NCBI GenBank assembly: GCA_029060405.1
Contig: JAIDUB010000080.1
Coordinates: 1 to 64,000, forward strand
DNA from: Duncaniella sp.
Lineage (GTDB): Bacteria > Bacteroidota > Bacteroidia > Bacteroidales > Muribaculaceae
Direction of reading: 5' to 3'
Length of the DNA: 64,000 nucleotides
Below, piece by piece: positions 8,700 through 17,626 of this stretch. The notes under the pieces are model-generated. The model saw nothing but the letters and a program-made list of their open reading frames with translations. It was not told the DNA's origin and made no database searches. How positions within the stretch are numbered: the first letter of the stretch is position 1; each line of letters starts with the position of its first letter. A program made the position numbers and the translations under genes.

Positions 8700-9881
8700 T
8701 CAGGCAAACCAGTAATCCATGCGCGTGTCGCGTAGTGTCTCAAGCTCGGCAATCTCTGTCTCGACCTTCGCCTTCTGCGCCTCAATCGCCTCCACCTTCC
8801 TCGCAAATTCCTCCTGCAAGGCGAGAGGCGGAAGTAAAAGCGGCAACTTCCTTAAATCAGATAAATTGATTTGCTTTAGTGTTGTTCCTCGCGTATAAAA
8901 TTTAATAAAATCCTGTGGCCTATCTTGTTTTAGATATTCGTACAGGTATGTCCTTGAAATTGTGACAGGAAACATAAGCGGGACAATACCTCGCGTCACA
9001 TTACAGCCAGCTAAAGACATATCAGCAAGTCTTACTAATCCGGTTGTACCTCGCACACAAATTAGAATCTCATTACCACAAAGAATAGTTCGCTTATATG
9101 AATCTGAAATTTCCGGATTTATACATTTAAGATTATTTACTGAAACAAACCTACTATGGGTAAAATCAACAGGTCTAACTACCGGTACTCCATTGACATA
9201 ATCTTCCCCCGGTTGTACTATTCCATAAGATATTGAACAGTCGGGGCTTACACATTCTTCCAATGAATAGACTTCCCATCCCTTAGGGTTAGTAATAGTA
9301 TCGCCGAAAGTGTCATAGAAAACCGATTGCGTGAGGGAGTCGAGGTGCGTCAGCAGCTCTCGGTTCTTGGTAATCAGGTCGTTGATCCGGTCAAGTTCTG
9401 CGACAATCTGCTCCTGAACCGTCATCGGGGGAACCGGAACATCAATCCCTCTCACGATATCAGAGTTCAGATTGCTGACTATGCCTCGTCTGACCAATTT
9501 TTCGAAAAGTGCATAGGTGGTATGGGAAGAAAGAAAATAATAAAGGAAATCAGGTATAAAATATTTTTCAACACCCTTAATGGCCAACCAACCGTCGTGA
9601 ATGCATCCATCGATATTCAGGATGTAAGGTCGGCCGAAACTCATCGAATTAGAGAGAAGGAAATCTCCTTTGAAAACCTGACGGGTTTTAGCAAGGCCCT
9701 CTTTTATGATTTTCTCCTTGGTGGAGGAAATATATTTTGAACCTACAGCGACGTCTCCTATCTTAATCCAGTTAAGGCCATCTTCTGAATCAGTCAAATA
9801 GCTCTGAATAGGCCGGGGGGAGCCACCTCTCACTATTTCACACAGTGTCCCAAATTTGTAGTACTCCCAGTTATGGTTCAT
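8700..9881 (-). CDS. hsdS: orphan type I restriction-modification specificity subunit HsdS
   Basis: HsdS chooses the DNA target of a type I restriction-modification complex. The 393-residue protein is complete: target-recognition domain 1 (about 1-150, with the usual IVRGGSPRP start), a conserved helix with VPVPPMTVQEQIVAELDRI, target-recognition domain 2 (about 200-345) and a C-terminal helix with LPPLALQEEFARKVEAIEAQ. No hsdM or hsdR is in the window. It begins 7 bases after nadK, so it is read from the nadK transcript. Its sequence looks more A+T-rich than its neighbours, which suggests acquisition. It may serve a methylase encoded elsewhere or be a leftover. Confidence 0.9.
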   Translation of the reverse strand: MNHNWEYYKFGTLCEIVRGGSPRPIQSYLTDSEDGLNWIKIGDVAVGSKYISSTKEKIIKEGLAKTRQVFKGDFLLSNSMSFGRPYILNIDGCIHDGWLAIKGVEKYFIPDFLYYFLSSHTTYALFEKLVRRGIVSNLNSDIVRGIDVPVPPMTVQEQIVAELDRINDLITKNRELLTHLDSLTQSVFYDTFGDTITNPKGWEVYSLEECVSPDCSISYGIVQPGEDYVNGVPVVRPVDFTHSRFVSVNNLKCINPEISDSYKRTILCGNEILICVRGTTGLVRLADMSLAGCNVTRGIVPLMFPVTISRTYLYEYLKQDRPQDFIKFYTRGTTLKQINLSDLRKLPLLLPPLALQEEFARKVEAIEAQKAKVETEIAELETLRDTRMDYWFA

Positions 9882-9888
9882 ATCATTC

Positions 9889-10773
9889 TCACCGCTTGGT
9901 GACGCCCCAGAGCATTTTGGTGCGGAGGGTGTCGAAGAAGTTGCTGCCGGGGAAATGGATGAGGCGCACTGATGTGGAGGCGCGCTTCACTGTGAGCCGC
10001 GCCGTAAGCGGAAGCACCATGTTGCGGCCGTCGAGCGACACGCGATAGCTGTTGCTGCGCGAGCTTACGCTGAGATCAATGGTGCGGTGATGGCTCACCA
10101 CCAGCGGACGCATAGTCAGTGCATGGGGCGCGATGGGCGAAATTACAAACGCGGGTGCATTAGGCTCTATCACGGGGCCGCCCACCGAGAGATTGTAGGC
10201 CGTACTGCCTGTGGGAGTGGAAATTATGATGCCGTCGCCCTGATAGTCGGCCACCTGCATGCCATCGAGCCGTGTATCTACCGATATCATCGAGGCGGTA
10301 TCCTGCCGCAATATGGCAACTTCGTTTAGCGCATAGGGGTTAAACGGGCGGGTAAATGGTGTGACCTCGTCGTGCACGATCACCTCGAGCATAGCACGCG
10401 ACTCTATGGTATACTTCCCCGAAAGCAGCCGGGAAGTGATTGCGGGAGCATGTTCAAGAGACTCATCGGCGAGGAATCCGAGATGACCGGTATTGAAGCC
10501 GATTACGGGTATATCCTTATTGGCAGCCGCGGCAGCGCAACGGAGCAGCGTACCGTCGCCCCCTACGCTTACTATTATATCGGCCTCAAATTCATCGCCG
10601 GCAAACTCGGTGTAACGGTCGGCGCCCACCGCACCGGCATCGCGCAGGGTGTTGAGCAGTCGGCTTTCGATAGATATTTCGGCTCCGCCCAGCTCCAGCT
10701 CTCTCATGAAGCGGTTGATAAGAGCGATATCGCGGGGCGACTGGCGGCGCTTGCCTATAAAGGAGATTTTCAT
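9889..10773 (-). CDS. nadK: NAD kinase
   Basis: Phosphorylates NAD to NADP with ATP in the cytoplasm. The 294-residue protein contains the signature GGDGTLL near residue 72, NTGHLGFLA near 95 and TPTGSTAYNLSVGGP near 178, all typical of the family. It follows the CBS-less ACT-like gene after 3 bases and is followed by hsdS after 7 bases. In Bacteroidota this gene commonly sits downstream of a CBS-domain gene and opposite pdxJ, and that order is kept here apart from the hsdS insertion. Confidence 0.96.
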   Translation of the reverse strand: MKISFIGKRRQSPRDIALINRFMRELELGGAEISIESRLLNTLRDAGAVGADRYTEFAGDEFEADIIVSVGGDGTLLRCAAAAANKDIPVIGFNTGHLGFLADESLEHAPAITSRLLSGKYTIESRAMLEVIVHDEVTPFTRPFNPYALNEVAILRQDTASMISVDTRLDGMQVADYQGDGIIISTPTGSTAYNLSVGGPVIEPNAPAFVISPIAPHALTMRPLVVSHHRTIDLSVSSRSNSYRVSLDGRNMVLPLTARLTVKRASTSVRLIHFPGSNFFDTLRTKMLWGVTKR

Positions 10774-10776
10774 CGG

Positions 10777-11172
10777 TCAGATATTTAGTATTCTAATAAG
10801 TTCATTCACACGCCGTCGCGCCACGGCATCGGGGCCTGATTCATCATCGGCATCAGAGCCGGGATCAGATGAGCGGACGGAGGTGACCGTGTAGCCGTAA
10901 CGCTCGAGCGACCGTGCCACAAGCTCGGGATTACGATGATTCACACGCAGCTCCACTACCGACGGCTCGCCAAGCGCCACACCCGACACTACATTTAGGT
11001 TCAGCACGTGGGCGTCACAATCCTCCACGGCACGGCTCAGGAGCGATGCGCTGTACTGTCCCGCGGCACACTCCACGGTAAGCTCGCTCCAGTCCATCAC
11101 GCGGGGGAAAAGACGCTCCGCATCAGCCTGATATACGGATGGCTGATTATCTGATTGGGGAATATTGGTCAA
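10777..11172 (-). CDS. ACT-like domain protein, apparently lacking CBS domains
   Basis: A 131-residue protein whose residues about 30-90 ([20 protein letters not shown]... LNLNVVSG... VVELRVN... [12 protein letters not shown]) and last residues [11 protein letters not shown] resemble the C-terminal ACT-like part of the CBS-domain protein normally encoded between pdxJ and nadK in Bacteroidota. The two CBS domains that should precede it are absent, and the upstream DNA is taken by the pdxJ promoter. Either the gene was shortened or this lineage has a stand-alone regulator. The ligand is unknown. Confidence 0.65.
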   Translation of the reverse strand: MTNIPQSDNQPSVYQADAERLFPRVMDWSELTVECAAGQYSASLLSRAVEDCDAHVLNLNVVSGVALGEPSVVELRVNHRNPELVARSLERYGYTVTSVRSSDPGSDADDESGPDAVARRRVNELIRILNI

Positions 11173-11176
11173 AATG

Positions 11177-11208
11177 TTTCGGCTTTCGGTTTAAATTTCG
11201 TAAATTTG
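11177..11208 (+). promoter_or_regulatory. promoter of pdxJ
   Basis: TTTC at 11177-11180 and TAAATTTG at 11201-11208, separated by 20 bases, fit the Bacteroidota pattern with one change in the -33 box. The start codon is at 11250. Confidence 0.65.
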
Positions 11209-11214
11209 CAGTTA

Positions 11215-11222
11215 CAAATTTA
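11215..11222 (-). promoter_or_regulatory. -7 element of the leftward ACT-nadK-hsdS transcript
   Basis: The minus strand reads TAAATTTG 43 bases upstream of the ACT-like gene. Together with the plus-strand TAAATTTG at 11201-11208 it forms an 8-base inverted repeat with a 6-base spacer, so the two divergent promoters overlap. Confidence 0.5.
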
Positions 11223-11249
11223 CAAAACAATTTTGACATACACGCTATA

Positions 11250-11963
11250 ATGACCACTCTGAGTGTTAACATCAATAAAATAGCCACACTGCGAAACGCC
11301 CGCGGCGAAAATGTGCCCGACGTCGTAGCCACGGCGCTCGACATAGAGCGGTTCGGAGCGCAGGGCATCACGGTTCATCCCCGGCCCGACGAGCGCCACA
11401 TCCGCCACAAGGATGTGTATGATCTGCGCCGCTCCATATCTACCGAATTCAACATCGAGGGCTATCCGTCGCCTGAATTCATCGATCTCGTGCTTACGGT
11501 CAAGCCCACGCAGGTAACTCTCGTGCCCGACGCCCCCGACGCGCTTACCTCAAGCGCCGGCTGGGATGTGAAGCCCCATCTTGAATTTCTGTCACACACG
11601 GTAGAGCGCTTCCAGCAGGCGCGTATACGCACATCGATATTCGTGGGCACCGACATTGCAAATATCCAGTGCGCCGCCCGCACCGGCACTGACCGCATAG
11701 AGCTTTACACCAAGCCTTATGCCGATCTCTACGCCAAGAATCAGGAGCAGGCCGTAGAGCCGTTTGTGGCCGCCGCCCGCGCCGCCCATAGTGCCGGACT
11801 GGGAGTAAATGCAGGCCATGACCTGAGCCTGACAAATCTGGAGTTTTTCCACAAATGCGTTCCATATCTGAGCGAAGTTTCCATAGGCCACGCCCTTATA
11901 TGCGACGCCCTTTATCTCGGACTTCAGGAGACCATCAAGCGCTATCTCGCCTGCCTGAAATGA
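11250..11963 (+). CDS. pdxJ: pyridoxine 5'-phosphate synthase
   Basis: PdxJ condenses 3-amino-2-oxopropyl phosphate with deoxyxylulose 5-phosphate in vitamin B6 synthesis. The protein (237 residues from the ATG at 11250) begins [16 protein letters not shown] and contains [18 protein letters not shown] near residue 38, [21 protein letters not shown] and the [11 protein letters not shown] segment near 190, all of them family hallmarks. The frame is open 111 bases further upstream, but that part overlaps the promoter and is unlike the family. Confidence 0.96.
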   Translation: MTTLSVNINKIATLRNARGENVPDVVATALDIERFGAQGITVHPRPDERHIRHKDVYDLRRSISTEFNIEGYPSPEFIDLVLTVKPTQVTLVPDAPDALTSSAGWDVKPHLEFLSHTVERFQQARIRTSIFVGTDIANIQCAARTGTDRIELYTKPYADLYAKNQEQAVEPFVAAARAAHSAGLGVNAGHDLSLTNLEFFHKCVPYLSEVSIGHALICDALYLGLQETIKRYLACLK

Positions 11964-12010
11964 TTAACCGCGACCGATACTGATCTAACCAGAAATAATC
12001 ACTCATCAAA

Positions 12011-12712
12011 ATGCTTCAACTCGACACCACCGTAATAACCGAGACCGCAGCCACCGTCATCACGGCCCCGGCTGCCGAGACAGCTCCCGCAGCGCTGTCA
12101 GTGTGGGATCTCACTCTCCGCGGCGGCTACATCATGATACCGCTGGCAATCCTCTCAATCATCTCGATATATATACTCGTTGAGCGCATGATCGTGTTGC
12201 ATCGCGCCGCCAAGGAAGACGATACCTTCATGCAGCAGATACGCCACTATATACTCGACGGCGAAATCGACAGCGCGCGCAATCTGTGCCGACGTTCCGA
12301 CACCCCCTATGCCCGACTCATCGACAAGGGCATATCGCGCATGGGCCGACCGATGAACGATGTGCTCGTCGCCATCGAAAATACCGGAAATCTCGAGGTA
12401 TCGAAACTCGAGAAAGGCCTTGCATGGCTCGCCACCACCGCCGCCGGTGCTCCCATGATAGGCTTTCTCGGCACGGTAATGGGTATGGTCGAGGCATTCT
12501 ACAGCATAGCGTCGGCCAGCAACACGGCAAATATCTCGGTGCTCGCCGACGGAATTTATGCGGCTCTCGTCACCACCGTGGCCGGTCTTGTGGTGGGTAT
12601 CATAGCCCTGTTTGCCTACAACTACCTTACGGCGCGCATCAACGGCGTCATGAACAAGCTCGAGGCGAAGACAATGGAATTCATGGATCTGCTCAACGAG
12701 CCCGTACTCTGA
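12011..12712 (+). CDS. MotA/TolQ/ExbB proton channel protein
   Basis: The inner-membrane channel subunit of a TonB- or Tol-type energy transducer. The 233-residue protein has three membrane segments (about 40-60, 145-170 and 185-210) with the family pattern GLAWLATTAAGAPMIGFLGTV and a second glycine-rich helix. An Ala/Thr-rich N-terminus precedes the first segment. exbD follows after one base, then a tonB-like gene, so the trio should work as one envelope-energising complex. Confidence 0.93.
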   Translation: MLQLDTTVITETAATVITAPAAETAPAALSVWDLTLRGGYIMIPLAILSIISIYILVERMIVLHRAAKEDDTFMQQIRHYILDGEIDSARNLCRRSDTPYARLIDKGISRMGRPMNDVLVAIENTGNLEVSKLEKGLAWLATTAAGAPMIGFLGTVMGMVEAFYSIASASNTANISVLADGIYAALVTTVAGLVVGIIALFAYNYLTARINGVMNKLEAKTMEFMDLLNEPVL

Positions 12713-12713
12713 T

Positions 12714-13145
12714 ATGGCACTGAAACGACAGAACAACCTTATGGCGGTATTCTCTATGGCGTCGATGACCGATGTCATATTTCTGCTGCTGATATTTTTC
12801 ATGGTGACATCTACCTTCGTGTTCCCTACGGCACTGGAAGTGAACCTGCCCGAGAGTTCCAAACAGACGGCACTTAAACCCTCGACACGGGTATATATCG
12901 ATGCCTCGGGACAGATATATGCGTCGTGGGACAACGAAGAACCGGCGGCAATGACTCTCGAAAGTCTGCTGGCATTCCTTCAGCTTTCCACCGGTCGCTC
13001 TCCCGAGGAATTCATAGCCGTATATGCCGACGAATCGGTCACCTACGGCCGTCTGGTAGAGGTGCTCGATCTGGGCGCACGAAATAATCTCAAGATGGTG
13101 CTTGCCACCAAGCCGGCTCCGGTCTCGGCCAAGCCTGCAGAATAA
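12714..13145 (+). CDS. ExbD/TolR biopolymer transport protein
   Basis: A 143-residue partner of the ExbB-like channel. The N-terminal membrane helix holds MASMTDVIFLLLIFFMV, including the conserved Asp that carries protons in this family. The periplasmic part ends in the EFIAVYADESVTYGRLVEVLD fold typical of ExbD/TolR. It begins one base after the ExbB stop codon and is 12 bases from the tonB-like gene. Confidence 0.93.
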   Translation: MALKRQNNLMAVFSMASMTDVIFLLLIFFMVTSTFVFPTALEVNLPESSKQTALKPSTRVYIDASGQIYASWDNEEPAAMTLESLLAFLQLSTGRSPEEFIAVYADESVTYGRLVEVLDLGARNNLKMVLATKPAPVSAKPAE

Positions 13146-13157
13146 GTTTTCTCAATC

Positions 13158-13967
13158 ATGAGCGACGACAGCGACAACAGAAAATCCCGTATGTGGGCAC
13201 TATTGGCCACGGTGCTTTTTCACGCCGTGGTGCTCGTCGTGCTCCTGTCGGTATTTCTCCGTTACTCGCCTTCTGACTTAAGCGAGCGCGAGTGGCCGCC
13301 GGTGGATTCGGCCGAAGTACTCTTTGCGGGAGAATTTGTGAGGATAGGCGATGATCCCACAGCCGCCGACAATGACACTTCCGATCCGGCCGCCGAAGCC
13401 GACGCTTCAGCCACCGAGGCTGAGACGGCCGACAATATCGACTCCGGAACACCGGCCGAGCCTTCACCCTTGGTATCCACCGAAACAAGCTCTACCGCCA
13501 AGACAAAGACCAAACCGCAACCCGAAGTTTCGGGGCCGTCAAAGGCTGAAATCGAGGCTGCCGAAAAAGCACGCAGGGAGGAGGAAAAGCGCCGTGAAAT
13601 CGCCGAGCGAATGAAAAATACCAAATTCGGCTCTACCGCTGGCAGCGGTTCGGGAAATCCCGGACAAGCCGACGGCAACTCCACCTCAGGCGCTACATCG
13701 GGCATGCCGGGATTCAACCTCAAGGGTCGTTCGATGGCCATATACGAGCAGCCGCCTCGCGGCCCGCTCGGCACCGTGACAATACGCGTGACCGTCAACC
13801 GCAAGGGCACCGTAACCTCGGCCCGCTATGAATCGGGCACCGGCTCGGCCGCCGCAAGCGCCGCCACACGCAAGAATTGCGAACAGGCAGCGCTGAAATC
13901 ACAGTTCTCCGTAGCCGAGGACGCACCCGTATCTCAATCAGGCACCATCACCTATAATTTCCGCTAA
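13158..13967 (+). CDS. TonB/TolA-like energy transducer
   Basis: A 269-residue protein with one N-terminal membrane helix (about 13-34), a long Ala/Pro/Thr/Glu-rich stretch, a short charged helix (about 130-155, EAAEKARREEEKRREIAERM) and a C-terminal domain with GTVTIRVTVNRKGTVTSARY, the usual TonB-C opening. It completes the ExbB/ExbD set and should transmit proton-motive energy across the periplasm. The C-terminal domain is short, so a TolA-like role is also possible. tsaD starts 6 bases after its stop. Confidence 0.85.
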   Translation: MSDDSDNRKSRMWALLATVLFHAVVLVVLLSVFLRYSPSDLSEREWPPVDSAEVLFAGEFVRIGDDPTAADNDTSDPAAEADASATEAETADNIDSGTPAEPSPLVSTETSSTAKTKTKPQPEVSGPSKAEIEAAEKARREEEKRREIAERMKNTKFGSTAGSGSGNPGQADGNSTSGATSGMPGFNLKGRSMAIYEQPPRGPLGTVTIRVTVNRKGTVTSARYESGTGSAAASAATRKNCEQAALKSQFSVAEDAPVSQSGTITYNFR

Positions 13968-13973
13968 CCTACA

Positions 13974-14990
13974 ATGGCAATCACAATATTAGGAATAGAG
14001 TCGTCGTGCGACGACACATCGGCAGCCGTGATACGCGACGGCCTGCTGCTCAGCAATGTTATAGCCTCGCAGAAAGTGCACGAGGAATATGGAGGCGTGG
14101 TGCCCGAACTGGCCTCGCGCGCCCATCAGCAGAATATCGTGCCTGTAGTTGACACCGCCCTGTCAAGAGCCGGAATCAGCAAAGAGGATCTAACGGCCAT
14201 CGCCTTCACACGAGGACCCGGACTGATGGGGTCGCTGCTCGTGGGCACATCGTTTGCCAAAGGTCTGTCGCTCGGGCTACGCATACCCATGGTGGATGTC
14301 AACCACCTCCACGGCCATGTGCTCGCTCACTTCATACGCCGCGCCGACGGCGACCGAGTGCCTGAATACCCGTTTCTGTGTCTGCTCATCTCGGGCGGCA
14401 ATAGCCAGCTAATACTCGTGCGCAACTACAACGACATGGAAATCCTCGGTCACACCATCGACGATGCGGCCGGCGAGGCATTCGACAAGTGCGCCAAGGT
14501 GATGGGTCTCCCCTATCCCGGCGGCCCCCATATCGACCGTCTCGCAGCCGAAGGCGACCCCAAGGCGTTCAAGTTTGCCAAGCCTCATCTACCCGGTCTC
14601 GACTACAGTTTCAGCGGCCTCAAGACATCATTTCTCTACACGCTGCGCGACAATCTCAAGACCGATCCCGACTTTATCGAGCATCACCGCGCCGACCTCG
14701 CCGCGTCGCTGCAACACACCATCATATCCATTCTCATGGACAAACTCGACAAGGCGGTGAAACTCACCGGAGTACGCACCGTGGCAATAGGAGGCGGCGT
14801 ATCGGCCAACTCCGGTGTGCGCGACGCCGTGGCCCGCTACTGCGCTGAGCGCGGCCTCAACGCCTTCATACCCGAGCGCACCTTCACCACCGACAATGCC
14901 GCCATGGTCGCCATAGCCGGTTATTACAAGTATCTCGACAAGGATTTCTGCGCTTACTCATCCGTACCCTACGCACGAGTTACCATATGA
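13974..14990 (+). CDS. tsaD: tRNA N6-adenosine threonylcarbamoyltransferase TsaD
   Basis: TsaD transfers the threonylcarbamoyl group to A37 of ANN-decoding tRNAs. The 338-residue protein begins ILGIESSCDDTSAAVI, has the metal-binding His111 and His115 in HLHGHVLAH, the ASKH-fold phosphate loop LISGGNSQL, and GGGVSANSGVR and DNAAMVAIAG near the end. The 3' end overlaps cinA by 4 bases. Complete and of normal length. Confidence 0.97.
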   Translation: MAITILGIESSCDDTSAAVIRDGLLLSNVIASQKVHEEYGGVVPELASRAHQQNIVPVVDTALSRAGISKEDLTAIAFTRGPGLMGSLLVGTSFAKGLSLGLRIPMVDVNHLHGHVLAHFIRRADGDRVPEYPFLCLLISGGNSQLILVRNYNDMEILGHTIDDAAGEAFDKCAKVMGLPYPGGPHIDRLAAEGDPKAFKFAKPHLPGLDYSFSGLKTSFLYTLRDNLKTDPDFIEHHRADLAASLQHTIISILMDKLDKAVKLTGVRTVAIGGGVSANSGVRDAVARYCAERGLNAFIPERTFTTDNAAMVAIAGYYKYLDKDFCAYSSVPYARVTI

Positions 14991-16228
14991 AAATCTCATT
15001 CATAGCCATCGGCACCGAGTTGCTCATCGGGCAGGTGACCGATACCAATTCAGGCGCCATCGCACGCCACATTGCCCCCTACGGCTGGGAAATCAACGAT
15101 ATTCAGGTAATCGACGACAACGAGCCTGACATAATACGCGCAGTTGAGCGCGCCCTTGCCACATCTGACGTCGTAGTCACCACCGGAGGTCTCGGACCTA
15201 CGAGCGACGACATAACCAAGCATGTCCTTACCCGCTTCTTCGGCGGATGTCTCGTAGAGTCGGAGGAAGTGCTTGAAAATATCAGGCGGATATTCAATAA
15301 GCGGGGCTTCGACCTCAACCGTCTCACTTCGCTGCAGGCCATGGTACCCAACAACTGCACCGTGATACAGAACCGCGTGGGCACCGCTCCGATAATGTGG
15401 TGGGAACGCGACGGCAAAGTGCTCGTATCCATGCCGGGAGTGCCTTTCGAGACCGAAACCATGTGGAAAGAGGAGGTATTTCCGAGACTGCTCCGTCACT
15501 TCCCGAGCGACATGGCCATAGCCCATGCCACACTCCTTGTCACCGACTACACCGAAAGCGCTCTTGCCGAATATATTGCTGATTTCGAGCGCAATCTGCC
15601 CGAATATATGCATTTGGCATATCTTCCCAAACAGGGAACGATAAGACTAAGGCTCGACGGAAAGCATCCCGACGCCGATTTCATCAGCTCAGAGGTAAAG
15701 CGCCATGCCGCTATGCTTGCAGAACTGCTCGGCCCGGCAGTGATAGCCGAGCGCGACGCCTCACCAGCCGAGATTCTCATAGATCTCGCCCGCGAGAAAG
15801 GACTGAAAATCGCCTCGGCCGAAAGTTGCACGGGCGGAAATATAGCCCACGCCATCACCGCAGTGCCGGGTGCATCGGATGTGTTCAACGGCGCTGTGGT
15901 ATCGTATTCCAATGAAGTCAAGATTTCGCTGCTTCATGTCGACCCCGCCACCATCGAATCGCTCGGTGCCGTGAGCGAACCTGTCGCTGCCATGATGGCA
16001 GCCGGAGCGCTCGATGCCTGTGGAGCCGACATAGCCGTATCGACATCGGGCATTGCCGGTCCGGGCGGAGGAACAGCCGAAAAGCCCGTAGGAACGGTGT
16101 GTATGGGAGTAGCCGTAAAAGGCCGCGCCCCCGAATCATACACATTCCGCTTCGCCGGTGACCGCAGCCGCATAATCGACTCAGCCACCCGCCGCGCCAT
16201 CATCCTCGCCATCAAAGCGATAAGATAA
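14987..16228 (+). CDS. cinA: CinA-family nicotinamide mononucleotide deamidase-related protein
   Basis: The 413-residue protein joins an N-terminal MoCF-type domain (about 1-170, GTELLIGQVTDTNSGAI and TTGGLGPTSDDIT) to the CinA C-terminal domain (about 255-413, ASAESCTGGNIAHAIT and STSGIAGPGGGT). Known relatives have ADP-ribose pyrophosphatase and NMN deamidase activity in pyridine nucleotide salvage and are linked to competence. It ends the exbB-cinA transcript. A hairpin at 16255-16271 follows, without a clear T tract. Confidence 0.95.
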   Translation: MKISFIAIGTELLIGQVTDTNSGAIARHIAPYGWEINDIQVIDDNEPDIIRAVERALATSDVVVTTGGLGPTSDDITKHVLTRFFGGCLVESEEVLENIRRIFNKRGFDLNRLTSLQAMVPNNCTVIQNRVGTAPIMWWERDGKVLVSMPGVPFETETMWKEEVFPRLLRHFPSDMAIAHATLLVTDYTESALAEYIADFERNLPEYMHLAYLPKQGTIRLRLDGKHPDADFISSEVKRHAAMLAELLGPAVIAERDASPAEILIDLAREKGLKIASAESCTGGNIAHAITAVPGASDVFNGAVVSYSNEVKISLLHVDPATIESLGAVSEPVAAMMAAGALDACGADIAVSTSGIAGPGGGTAEKPVGTVCMGVAVKGRAPESYTFRFAGDRSRIIDSATRRAIILAIKAIR

Positions 16229-16254
16229 ATCTATTTATGCAGTAAGAGCGATGG

Positions 16255-16271
16255 GCAGGTCATCGACCTGC
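16255..16271 (+). terminator. hairpin after cinA
   Basis: gcaggtc, a 3-base loop and gacctgc form a perfect 7-base stem 27 bases after the cinA stop, inside the 198-base gap between convergent genes. The following T run is weak, so termination is only a guess. Confidence 0.35.
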
Positions 16272-16426
16272 TCCCCATTTCACTTGCCCGCATTTCCGCA
16301 TATCCACAGTGCAGCTATACGGTTGTACATCTATATCTCGGCATGAGCCTGATGCTATTGCAAAAAACAGCCAAACCGTCCTGTGCGGAACAACGTTTTT
16401 ATTTCCACAATAACTTATCCCGGAGA

Positions 16427-17626
16427 TCAGAAGTGCTTGCGGATGGTCTCGACTATGCGCGTGAGCTCGTCGCCGCGCACCACCGATTTGCCCGAATCGC
16501 GCAACTGACGGACGAGCTCGGTGCGGGCCTTGATCATCAGCGTATATGAGTCGGGAATACCATTGGTGGTTTCGATTATTGTATTGAATTCGGGCACGTC
16601 GCCGCCGTTTCTGAACATCCATCCCATATTGTGGTCCCTCACCTTGTCGAGAGCTTCGGAGAGCTGACGGTAATAAAGCTGCCCGTCACGGAGCTGACTG
16701 ATGACTGTTTTCACCGTGGTGATATGGTCTTTATTATCCAGCCCGTGTTCATTATAGAAAGCCTGCAATTCGTCTCTTGCAGATTCTATAGCGTCTGTGT
16801 CATATTTCGACGCCATGGTCTTGTTAGCCTTGTCGACAAGCCGGGAGTACCGCGCCAGCACGGCGATATGATTAACTGCACGCTCAGCTTCGGCCATCTG
16901 CTGCGGATGCCCGTAGCTTGCGAGGATACCGCGGTTGTCGGCAAGCAGCTTTGAAGCCTCGGCAAGCACCTGATCGAAATCAGCGTCGAGTGGCATGCGC
17001 AGGGCCTCGGTCTCCATAGTGTTGAGCTGATCCACTACCGTAGCGGCATGGGAGCGCTTGGCTGTGGCGGCATCCTTGATGCGGGTGGCGCGCTCGTTGT
17101 TTCTCTCGAGGGCGGCAGCTTCGGCTCTCATGCTGTCAATACCGCTATGGAGCCGCTCTGTTTCAAGCACATAGAAATCAGAAACGGAATCCACCCGTGC
17201 TTTCTGGCGTGTGATATCGACAAGGACAGCCTGCAGCGAGTCGCGTGTAGAGGCTATATCATCGGCTTCCGCGGAGTGGGAGGCCTCGACCCGGTTCATG
17301 CGGTCGTCGAGAGCCGCGAGGGTATTGGCCGCGTTACGCAGAAGCGCGTTGAGGGTCTTGATTGAATCAGCTGCCTCAGCGGCAGTGGCCGACGTATAGC
17401 CGGTGGCTATGCCGGGCGATGACAGATACTCGTTGATGCAGTTTTTTATCAGTATCATGCGCACCTCGGCATCATCTTTCTTTTTTGTCACTTTGACGGC
17501 TGCGTTGTCGATATCCTTTGCCGACGGCGCAATAAGTTGCTGCACCTGACTCTGCGCTACAGCCTCGGGATGCGGCAAAAGCAGCATTGCAGCCCCGAAG
17601 AATATATGTCTTACCGTTGATTTCAT
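16427..17626 (-). CDS. exported coiled-coil protein, unrecognised
   Basis: A 399-residue protein with a signal peptide (about 1-25, ending AVAQS) and then mostly long charged helices rich in Ala, Asp, Glu and Arg, predicted coiled coil from about 85 to 290. The C-terminal part (about 320-399) is more mixed and ends in a helix-like ELTRIVETIRKHF. I do not recognise a family. Its start overlaps the end of the next gene upstream by 4 bases, and both follow the 994-residue membrane protein, so the three probably form one periplasmic or envelope assembly. Confidence 0.7.
   Translation of the reverse strand: MKSTVRHIFFGAAMLLLPHPEAVAQSQVQQLIAPSAKDIDNAAVKVTKKKDDAEVRMILIKNCINEYLSSPGIATGYTSATAAEAADSIKTLNALLRNAANTLAALDDRMNRVEASHSAEADDIASTRDSLQAVLVDITRQKARVDSVSDFYVLETERLHSGIDSMRAEAAALERNNERATRIKDAATAKRSHAATVVDQLNTMETEALRMPLDADFDQVLAEASKLLADNRGILASYGHPQQMAEAERAVNHIAVLARYSRLVDKANKTMASKYDTDAIESARDELQAFYNEHGLDNKDHITTVKTVISQLRDGQLYYRQLSEALDKVRDHNMGWMFRNGGDVPEFNTIIETTNGIPDSYTLMIKARTELVRQLRDSGKSVVRGDELTRIVETIRKHF

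Noticed and set aside
8700..9881. Complete type I restriction-modification locus
   Set aside because: Only hsdS is present; neighbours are nadK and a gene-free stretch.
11139..11249. N-terminal extension of PdxJ
   Set aside because: It overlaps the promoter and the start of the divergent gene; residues are unlike PdxJ.
16260..16622. A 120-residue minus-strand frame
   Set aside because: It covers the convergent gap and the end of the exported coiled-coil gene in another frame; Arg/His-rich shadow.
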